Assembly: GCA_025765615.1 (NCBI GenBank)
Contig: JAIVFJ010000352.1
Location: 1 to 59,863 of the forward strand
Source: Zopfochytrium polystomum
Lineage: Eukaryota > Chytridiomycota > Chytridiomycetes > Chytridiales > Chytridiaceae
Direction of reading: 5' to 3'
Length of the DNA stretch: 59,863 bases
The notes beneath the pieces were generated by a model. The model had not been told where the DNA came from. It was given only the letters and a program-made list of their open reading frames with translations, and ran no database searches. Below are positions 10,487 through 19,600 of this stretch, piece by piece. Every line of letters begins with the position of its first letter. Within the stretch, counting starts at the first letter, position 1. A program made the translations under genes and the position numbers.

Positions 10487-12930
10487 TGGGAGGAGCATTT
10501 GTGGTGGATGCTCCAAGTCAAGGGGGTTGACTTGTCAATTTTCTCTCTGTTTTTGGGCCATTACTTTTTTCCTTTTTCTTCAATCTGATTTCTGTCCTTT
10601 GAAACCAATACAGAGTCCCTTCAAATCCATCTGGCTCGCGACGATGAGGGTAGCGAGAGGTGGTACGCACCCAGGTGAGTACATGGTCCCTTTGGGGGCT
10701 CCTCTTAAGGGGAATGCAGCTGGCCCCACCACCGACTGTGTGACACTGCTGGCTCTGCGTTGGAGTGAGGATCACAGGCACTCGCCCACTGCGACAATGG
10801 TGGCGGTGGTGGTGACAACAATGGCGTCGTCGTCCCCAACCTTCCTGTCCCTGCAAGGGTGTTGGTGGCTGCGCCGCAAAAGCGCTCAATCTTGCCATCT
10901 GGTTGAAGCTTGACCTTGTAGACACATTTGTTCTGCACAACATTGACATTTTTGGGTTGATCAACGACTTCAAAAGCTGCAAGCATTCTGAGGGCGTCAA
11001 TCTCTGTCTACTCTGCTGCTGTCCACTCTTTGGACCACTTTTTCCACTCATGGCCTCGGTGCATGTTGTTGGGTCTGGACATTTGACACTGGTCAAATAT
11101 AAATGTCTGGATCGAGTGTGTTTTGGAGCTGGGCTGCCTGTAGGACTGCACGGTGATTTGTGCACATGTGTTGGTGGAGGCTCTGGTGGTGGTGGCTCTG
11201 GTGGTGGCACTTGAGGTGGTAGGTCTCTAGTTGGTGTTTCAGCAATTGTTTTGTCTTCAGAGGTAGGCTTTGGTGGTGTTAGTAAAATTACAGAGGTGTT
11301 TGTGAGTATTAGGATGCAGAAAAAGGAAATAGAGAAATCATTGGCAGGCGAGCCTTCCACACAATGTGGCCCAGGACACCCCATGCCAGAGAGCCCTCTC
11401 TTCCTCTCTCCACAGCCCGCCTTCCACACTTTCCCCCATGTGTAATGTCAGGCGCCAAGGGACCTATCTCCCCTGGTGGTGTTCCTCACAGAATGAGCTC
11501 CCCAAACAACCCTTCTGACTTGGGTCCACGCCACACTCGCTCCCGCAGGGTCGGTATGGCTCAGGGCCTTCAGTTGTGCCACCCACGACATGCCCAGCTG
11601 CAGTCACAGAGCCGGTCGCCGCCCCCACTCATCCGATTGGTCCCCCAGCTTTAGTGCTTGTAGGTAAGGCCCACTGGAGATGGCGTTAATTGCAGTAACA
11701 CAGAGTCCAAACCATCGTGCCGCCACCTCCAACACTTTGTGCTGTGTATTGTTATTGATTCACTTTTGCTGCCGTACCTTGACCACTTCATGTTCAATTG
11801 GTGCTAGTTCTGTGGAAGGCTGTCGTTCAGCTGCCACTGCGGGTGCTGATTCTGGGAATTGATCCATACAAACGTTAGCTTCATGGAGGAGGTTGGTGAT
11901 GTTTTGTTCAGTTGATGTAAGTTCGTCTTTGCTGAGGAGTGGTGTAAGCTGAGGAATGAAGTCCTGAGCAATATCCTCTGCTGCTGAAGTGCTGAGGTGA
12001 GGGAAACTGTCATCTGCAACGACAAGGTCATCCAATCGATGAGTGATTACTCTACCTCTGCTGATGTCAATCAAACGAGCGATGGAATGACCAATGTTTC
12101 CAATGTAAATTGCTGGTTGAGCGCGTTCTGCAAGCTTTTTAAACTGATGCGTTTATACATGTTCCTTTGCTGTGATGTGATACGAACATCCTGAGCCAAA
12201 AACTCTGAATTGACTGATGCATGGAGGGAATCCAAGAAGCGTTTCAACTGGAGACAGTAATCCACGGCTGAGGACAGGAAGTGCATTGATGATGTCTACT
12301 GCATGTCGAATCACGTATCCACACCATGACCATGGTGAACCAGCATGTCTTAGAAGGGATTGTGTGACATCCATGACTGTTCGAACTGCTCACTCTGCTT
12401 TCCCATTCAGCTCAGGTGTATGAGGTGGACTGACTTCAACGCAGATACTGCGTGATGCACAGAAACGGTTAAGAGCGAGCAAATTCAGTTCCCCACCATC
12501 AAAGCAGATGCCCTTTACACGAACATCCCTAACAGTCTCCAATTGTTGGATGATCTTAATGGCCTCTGGTAGTGCTTCTGACTTTCTCCAAAGGTTTGTC
12601 GACCAGAGATAATTACTTGCATAGTCAATAGCAATGAGAGCAAAGCCATATTGTCCTCAAAATTTTGGTTTAACTTCCACTAGATCAAAGGCTAAATGTT
12701 TGCCTGGTAGTTTATCTGGAGGATCTGTATGTGGAAAAGCAGCATGAGTCTGTTTGGCAATAATGCAGGCCTTACACAGTTCTTCAAGCAAGTCCAGCTT
12801 AATGTCAGGAAAGTCAGCACATTGTCAGGAACAGGGCAGGACAGGACAAGGCAGACAAGGAACTGAGAGGAGTGATGATTGTATTGGAAACAATAATTCA
12901 CTTGAGGGATGGGACAGGTCCCCCATCCCC

Positions 12931-12940
12931 CTTTTATACC
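12931..12940 (-). promoter_or_regulatory. TATA box of the solo LTR
   Basis: The minus strand reads GGTATAAAAG, a consensus TATA box, within the LTR and downstream of the heat-shock-like array. A start site would be expected about 30 bases further, toward 12900. Confidence 0.7.
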
Positions 12941-13048
12941 TTTTGAGAGTGTTCCTTGTCAAGACTCCAAGAAAGTTCCAGAAAGAGCAATTAGTAATGC
13001 AATGATACCAATGATACCAATGACAACAAGACAAGTCAGGAAAGCAAA

Positions 13049-13146
13049 GAAGGTTCCAGAAGGTTCCACAAGGTTCCATGAAGGAATGTTCTAGAAGGTT
13101 CCAGAAGGTTCCAGAAGGTTCCATGAAGGAATGTTCTGGAAGGTTC
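13049..13146 (-). promoter_or_regulatory. Heat-shock-element-like array in the solo LTR
   Basis: GAA and TTC triplets recur in one 5-base register: 13049-13076 (five of six units match), 13084-13121 (eight alternating units, all match) and 13129-13146 (four units, all match). Alternating nGAAn/nTTCn is the HSF trimer site. The array lies about 110 bases upstream of the LTR TATA box in LTR orientation, the normal place for an activator site. Confidence 0.75.
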
Positions 13147-13515
13147 CAGAGGTTTCCAGAGGGTGATTCATAACACACATGTACAGCGCTCCTTCATTGC
13201 TTGTAGCCTTGCATAAGGGATATGGCCGAGGCGTTCATGCATGGGCTGCGTGTTTGGAGCTTTGCTGTTGAGAAAGGCTGTGCGTATACTGAGTGTATCA
13301 ACTGGTTCTGCTGAGCTGAAGAGGTTGTAAAATTTACTGGCGCAATGTGCAATAAATTGTTTGCTGTAGTTGAAGTTGGGGTTGCTGCTGTTGGGAACCA
13401 TTGGAGACCATGTCTGAGAATCATTTGAAGAACAGCTGGATCTCCTTCCTCAGGACTGCTACAATAAATAGTTCCAGGTTGAAGGTCTCATGCAAGATGG
13501 AAGAAGCCACATAGT

Positions 13516-13716
13516 TCAGATCCTGTCGTCGGTGGCGAGGAGCGACCAGCGCTGGGAGGCGCTGCAGAGCCGAGCGACGGACTTGAAGTGGACGCACATG
13601 AGGATGTGGTGCAGGATTTCATCCGGCATGTTCTCGAGGAGAGGCTGTTGCGCTGCCGACTGGTGCTGCCATTGCTGGCCTGGCGAAGTTGGGCTATCGG
13701 AGTCTGTTTGGGGCAT
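13516..13716 (-). pseudogene. Truncated F-box protein
   Basis: A 66-residue reading contains ENMPDEILHHILMCVHFKSV and ARLCSASQRWSLLATDDR, a good F-box (LPdEIL..IL..L....L.rlc.vsk.W..L..D). F-box proteins bind Skp1 in SCF ubiquitin ligases. The frame stops directly after the motif, with no substrate-binding domain and no splice donor, and the copia relic starts about 35 bases on. I read this as an F-box gene cut short by the retroelement. A short functional protein is less likely. Confidence 0.55.
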
Positions 13717-14324
13717 CGTCGCCGACCGGGGGTTCCAATTAGCGAGATGATAGTTGTCTGTCGGTTCATTGTCTGGCCACGTGGAGCGACACTGCCTCCC
13801 ATGTTGCGCATCCCTTACTACTGACGAAAGATGAGACTGGGAGTGTCGAGAATGAATGATTGTTTGCTAAATCTTTGGAACGAGAGGAGACGACTTCCAT
13901 AGTTCGAAGTGAGTGAATGATAGCTGCAATGTATCTCAACAGTGTGATCACACCAAAAATGACTTTTTACCGCAGGCGAATCTCTGGGTTCGCCACATGC
14001 TACTCGGTCAAAAACTTCACTCGAGCACCGGAATACTATGCTTGCCTTGTGCAGTTCCAACGTGCTCGGCGGTAGAGCGACGTCCTTCTCGGTGGTGTGT
14101 CTCATCATCGCGTATGCCGTGCTCGGGGTTGATGCTGCAAGATCTGGGAGGATAGGTAGGATTGGAGGGGATGGATGGTATAGGTGGCAGTTGTCGAGGG
14201 TCAACACTCCGCGCTGTGGCAAGTTCAATTCCAATGCATTAATCGTCGGAAGCTGCTCTTGCCAAGCCAAACAACCTCAAAAAGGGCAGCTTGCTTGCAA
14301 AGTCATTTCTTCTGACAAACTTCG
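13717..14324. other. 5' flank of private-family copy 2
   Basis: From about 14090 the sequence is nearly identical to 7536-7759, the flank of copy 1; upstream of that the two diverge. The shared block has no ORF that is clearly under selection. It probably holds the promoter and leader. Confidence 0.45.
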
Positions 14325-16075
14325 ATGGTCATGCTCGGTGCCGACGACGCCTCCGCCTCTTCGTCTGCAGTGCCAACCACCATGCCGACCGACGACCCCA
14401 TGTTCACCATCATCGTCGGCCAAGGTGACGGAGATGGCGTCGACGGGGGAACCGTGTTCCAGCTGCCGGCGTCCACCTTTGCCGCCTTCCCGGAGACGCT
14501 CCTCCACGATCGAACGCACCGCATCCTGCAGTTCCGCGACCCTTACTTGATCCAGTTGCCCGACTGCTCCCCCGTCGTCTTTCGCCGCGTCGTGCTGCCC
14601 TTCTACGACACGGCTGAGCGCTATTGGAACGTTCCAGTGCATCTCCCATTCCCAAAGAACGTCCTCCTGCCGGCCGGCACTTTCCTCGGCAGGCTCGTCG
14701 AGGCCGTGGACGTCGGCGAGCCGAGCGGCAACGCAGACGGCGAAGACGACGACGACGGTGAGGCGGGCGAGCTTTCGCCGCACCGTATCAATCACGATCT
14801 GCAGTTTCTTGGCATTCCGTCGCCGTTTGACCCGCGCTGGTCGCTCTCCGTGTTTGCGTGGACCTCGACTGGAAGAGCCGCTTTGCGGCGCATAGAGCCG
14901 GCGCTGGAGCAGATCGAGCGGGCGCAAAAGGAAGCCGCAGAGGCGACAAAGAGCTGGGTGTCGACGATCAAGGAGTTCAACACGATATGGCCGAAGCAGG
15001 CTGTGCAAACCGCAGAAGAAGATCACTCGGAGCCTCGGGACCAAGAGGAGCAAAGCCCCGAGCCGTCAGACCAAGAGGAAAGCAGCGACTCGGAGCCTCC
15101 TCAGCAAGCCGCTGAAAGCGATTCCGCTGAGCAAATGCTATCTGACCTCACGGACGAAGACGACTTGGAACCTTCAGATCAACTTGACCAAATCGAGTTC
15201 TCGGACGAAGACGATTTGGAACCTTCAGATCAACGTCACCAAATCGAGTTCTCGGACGAAGACGATTTGGAACCTTCAGATCAACGTCACCAAATCGAGT
15301 TCTCGGACGAAGTCGATTCGGAACCTTCAGATCAAGGTGACCAAATCGAGGTCTCGTCGACGTCCTCGGACGCATCTTCGACGCCAAAACCGGTGGCGCT
15401 GATCGCATCGGCAGAACTGCAGGAGGAACTGAATTCCATTTTTCGAGTTGGCGAGATGGCGGAAGCTGCAGAGGAGCTTATGAAGAAATGGGAGGATGTC
15501 AGTCCTTGGGAAATTCCTGAGTTCCAATTTGAACCACAAGCCTGCCTTGTGTCTGACTTTGTAATTGAGAACGAAGCCTGGTCAAAGACTCGCACAGTGC
15601 TGGACAAGCTGTTTGGACTGCAAAATGTTTATTTCAGAAGGATGGATTTGTATGATGAAGAGGAGACCCATTCCCGGTAAAGCTTTCTACTGTAGGGACG
15701 ATGCATTGACAGCTTGACTGATATTTCCAAAAAAGGTCCTGCTATGCTTACTATGGAAGAGAAATTGACTGTGACTTGTACGCAAGAAACGAAAGAAACT
15801 CGAAGTCCTCGGCAAAACGTGGACCGATTGTGTTTGGGGACGTATCCAAGCTTCCACAACAAGATGGCCCTTCCGCTGTTTACCATCCGTCTGTGCTTGG
15901 GCATGTTCCACAGCAGGTCTTCAATTTTGAATTCACTCTCAAGTCGGCAAATCGGCTGGGATTACCGTCTATTGCTTGGCCACGTGAACGTTATTTGCAC
16001 GGGAACGAAAATTGTGACTTATTCAAAAATATTTTATCTACCATTTGTGTTGTTATCTACCCATTAAAGGATTGA
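14325..16075 (+). CDS. Private-family protein, BTB/T1-like N-terminus (copy 2)
   Basis: Direct duplicate of copy 1, 6.6 kb downstream. Exon 1 (14325-15676) is nearly identical to copy 1 at the base level and encodes the same BTB/T1-like module, middle segment and acidic repeats, with four repeat units instead of three. The intron (GTAAAG..AAAAG) and exon 2 (about 15735-16075) are clearly diverged. Exon 2 begins SCYAYYGREIDCD where copy 1 has GCYYYDPAREN, but keeps IVFGDVSKLPQQD, AVYHP, VPQQVFNFEF and ILSTICVVIYP before its stop. The identity break at the exon 1/intron border suggests gene conversion limited to exon 1. Function unknown. Confidence 0.72.
15150..15358 (+). repeat. Four 51-base coding repeats in copy 2
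   Basis: Same unit as in copy 1 (EPSDQ..QIEFS), but the DEDDLEPSDQRHQIEFS unit is present twice. This is the only large indel between the two first exons. Confidence 0.85.
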
Positions 16076-16435
16076 GACCTTTTTGGAAATCTGTAATTCA
16101 AATTTTGCGACTCTGCTTTTCGAAGTGGTTGTACTCAATGGCGAGAAGGTTTTCTAATGCCATCCTAAAAACGCTTTGTTAAACTATGTACATGGGAGCC
16201 GCCAAGGGTTGTTTGGGGTCAGGCAAATGGGTTGGCCCACAGACGCACAGACAGACATGGGGGGATGGTTTGGTGTTGCTGCTGCTGCTGCTCTCTCGTT
16301 TATCAATCAATCTTTCCGCATCCTTAGGGCTCAACCTCAACGGAGGCTTGCAATGAATATTACTTCACCACAACACGCGCGTCGTTCCTTGTTCGGCTTT
16401 TCATCAGACGGCGTGATGGGAGACAACGGGGGTCT

Positions 16436-16498
<63 letters not shown>

Positions 16499-16644
16499 CT
16501 CTGTCTCTCTGTCTCTACCTCCCCTACTACATAAATTGCATGAATGAAACCTTCTTTCGGCTTTTGTTTTGTCTGACGGTCTGTCGGCGCAGGCTCTGCT
16601 TTGTTTATTTTTGGATCGTCCAAGCCACTCCCACTCCCCCAGTG
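16076..16644. other. Intergenic region with (CT)n tract
   Basis: A CT microsatellite occupies about 16436-16510 and lies 140 bases before the chosen GT71 start. No gene or other element was recognised between the copy 2 stop and this tract. Confidence 0.5.
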
Positions 16645-19600
16645 ATGCCGCCAATTTGCCAGTCATCGCCGAGCTCGCCGGCGGCGGCGGCGGCAGCGCC
16701 GGGGACCGCCAAGACGAGGATGGTGAGGAAGAACGACGCCGTCGACTACGACTACGCCTACGACCACGACCACGACCACGACGACGAAGACGGCAACCGC
16801 TGGCCTCCACCGCCGACGCAGCACTGGTCACCGTGGCGGTGGTGGTGGTGGCGACCGCGGCGGCGTCGGCGACCGTCGTCATCATCGTGGTTCCCCGCCG
16901 CGCTACTCTTCGTCCTGCCCTCCGCCTCCACCACCACCGCAGCCACCACGACCACCACCCCGCCCCGTCGGCGCCCCCCTCCTCCTCCTCGCCCGCCAAC
17001 GCTGCTGCTGCTGCTGCTTCCCCCTCTTCCGCTCTCGCACCGCCACCACGCTCGCCGCCGCCGCGTTCACTCTTGCCGCCCTCGCCCTGCTCGCGCTCCA
17101 CCCGCCGCCCCCAACCGCCGTCTACCTGCGCCTGTCCACCGCACCGCCGCCGCCCGCAACCACCACCACCTCCTCCTCCTCCTCCTCCTCTTCCACCGTC
17201 ATTTCCACCTCCTCCCCGCCCCCCACCGACTGGCGCGCCTTCCTCGCCCGCCTCCCTCCAACGCGCGAGGCCTACCTCGCCTCCCTCAACGCCACCACGA
17301 TCGCGCCGCCGATTCGCGGTGACGAGCCCGGGATCCTGGTCGCGGGCGCGAGTGACGCGGACGCAGCAGACGCGGCGCTGTCGGCACGGGTGGGCCGCGC
17401 GCTGCTCGGCGGCACGGAGAAGCGGACGCCGACGGTCGTGTTTGCGTACGGCGCCGATTGCGTTGGGGACGAGACCGTGGAGATGCTCAGGTGAAGAAGG
17501 GCGCGTGTTGTCTCTCTTTTCCCCCGTGGCCCCTGCCCCCTGATGTACTTCATTTCTCTGGGTCGCAACAACAACAACCAGCCACTACGGCGTCGGACGG
17601 CTCGTGCTCCCGCGCAACAGCAACAACTACAGCGACAGCACCCCGTGCGCCGCCACCCCCGCTCGCCGCGCTACTGCGCGCGCCATTCGCCCGCGTCGTG
17701 CTGATGCGCCCGGCCGTCTACGCCGCCCTCAACCCCGCCCCGCTGCTACCCCCGCCCGACCGCCAACGACGACGAAGCCCCAGCCGTCGCGTTCTGGCCG
17801 TCGTTCACCGGCACCCGCAGCGCAGCCGCTGCCGACACAACACCGCCCTTTCCCAGGCTCGACGACGGCGGCGGCGAGGCGGCCCGGTCGGCGACCGACG
17901 CCGTGGTCGCGCTCGACCTCCGACGGGCGTGGCGCGCGGTGGCGCTGGCGGCTTACGTCGGCGGCAGCTCGGCGACGTCGTCGACTTCCGCGGTATCAGC
18001 GCTACAATGGGCGCTACGCGCGACGCGCACGCCGTTCATCGTGCACGAGGTCGAGCCCGAGCTGCTGGGCGCGGTCGTCGACCCGCGCAGCGCGCACGGG
18101 AACCCGCGGCTGGCTGTCGAGGTCGAAAAGTTTTGCGGGCAGGTCGTCGCGTACGGGGATCCCCTGGGCCGCCTCTCGGGCGAGGCGGCGGGCGATGGAG
18201 GTGGCGCGGGGCAAGGGCACGGGGACCGGTGGGCGCCGGCGTTTGTGGATTGGAGCCGCGTGCGGGGAGGCGTGGACGAGCGGTTGGGGTACTTGTTGCA
18301 GTCGCTGGTGTACGGCGGCGGCGGTGGCGGTGGTGGTGGAGCGGGGGCGGCGGGGGGGCTGAGGGAGGTTGGGAAAAAAGGACCGTTTGAGAATTGTGCG
18401 GGGCTGGTGCCGGTGCCGGTGTTGAGTTTGTGGAGAAGAGTAAGTGATGGAGGCCCTTTTCTCACTTTGCATCCTTCGGCGACATAACTCCCAACTCACG
18501 TCCTCTACTCATTACTTCTCGCACTCTTCTCTCTGGTTGCCAGTCTACAGCCACCTCACCCCGCCGATCCCCGACGTCATGTCGAAGCTCCGCGCGGAAC
18601 AGTCGAGCGCCACGTTCGTGCAGACGATGCGAGCGCGTGCGGAGATGAAACGCATCCCGGCGTACGACCCGCGGCTGTTTGTCAGCGGCGACAACGGCGA
18701 CGCGCAGTCGGTGGCGCCCGGCTCGCGCGGCGTCGTCATGACCGCCGCGCGCGCCAGCGTGCCGGACGTGCTGATGAACGCGCTCATGCTGCGCGAGGTC
18801 GGGTGCCGGCTGCCGGTCGCGTTCATGTACGTCGAGGGGGAGGTCGAGGACGCGGACTTGGACGTGCTGAGGTAAAGAAACTGTCGTCGGGGGTGCTGCA
18901 CAGACGCCTCCCCCCCCACACACACATACCCGAACTGCTGTTCTTACACCCGCCCGCACGTCCACGTCTCTTCGCCCTCTTTAAGATCACACAACGTCAC
19001 CGTCCACGCCCTCACCCGCGTCCTCAACCACTTTTCCCCCGCCTGGCACACCGATACGCTCGACCTCGGCAGCAGCGCCGGGATCACGGCGCACCCCTTG
19101 CATTTCGGCGCGGCCAAGCCGTTCGCGCTGCTGGCGTCGCCGTTCCAGCACACGCTGTTCCTGGACCCGGACAGCGCGGCGGTGCGCGACCCGACGTTTC
19201 TGTTCGACTCGGACGTGTACGCGCACGCGGGCGCTCTGTTTTGGCCGGATTTCCCGGTCAGGCCGGACAAGGTCGGGAGAGGCGTCGGCCAGCAAGGTGG
19301 GGGTCTGTGGAGGATGTTTGACGTGCCGTATCGGAAGGAGTGGGAGTTTGAGAGCGGGCAGATTGTGGTGGATAAGGAGAGGGCGTGGAGGGGGTTGTGG
19401 ATGGCTGCGCATATTTGCAAGGAGGCGAATTACTTTTTTCAGGTGAGCGCCATCTTTTGTTTTTTTGGAGAGACTCTAACCACCACACCCCAGGACTTTC
19501 TCGGCGACAAAGAATCCTTCTTCTGGGGATTCAGCGCGACCCGCACCCCGTACCTCCTCAACCCGATCTACCTACACAGCCTCGGCGCCGTGACGGACCC

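Larger units (their letters stand above)
12824..13175 (-). mobile_element. Nested solo LTR, 352 bases, with 5-base target duplication
   Basis: The insert reads TGTTATGAATCA .. TTCCTGACA on the minus strand, so it has TG..CA ends. It is flanked on both sides by the same 5 bases (CACAT on the plus strand, 12819-12823 and 13176-13180). It interrupts the pre-integrase reading of the copia relic; removing one target copy and the insert brings the two halves together. It carries a TATA box and a heat-shock-element-like array on its own sense strand. No internal coding region is present, so it is most simply a solo LTR left by recombination. Confidence 0.88.
10880..13480 (-). mobile_element. Decayed Ty1/copia retrotransposon (pol remnant)
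   Basis: Reading the minus strand from 13480: a GAG-pre-integrase segment with HERLGHIPYARLQAM, interrupted by a nested LTR. Then comes the zinc-binding CKACIIAKQ stretch and an integrase core with the expected acids (FDLVE, CFDGGELN, ELNGKAE). A C-terminal part (PVETLLGFPP, FRVFGSGCSYHI) and a linker (SRGVVITHR-like, DDLVVADD) follow. The element ends in the start of a copia reverse transcriptase (MLAAFEVVDQPKNVN, CVYKVKLQPDGKIERF) and then loses homology. At least two in-frame stops lie in the integrase. Order GAG-preINT/INT/RT identifies copia rather than gypsy. No flanking LTR of its own was found. Inactive. Confidence 0.85.
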
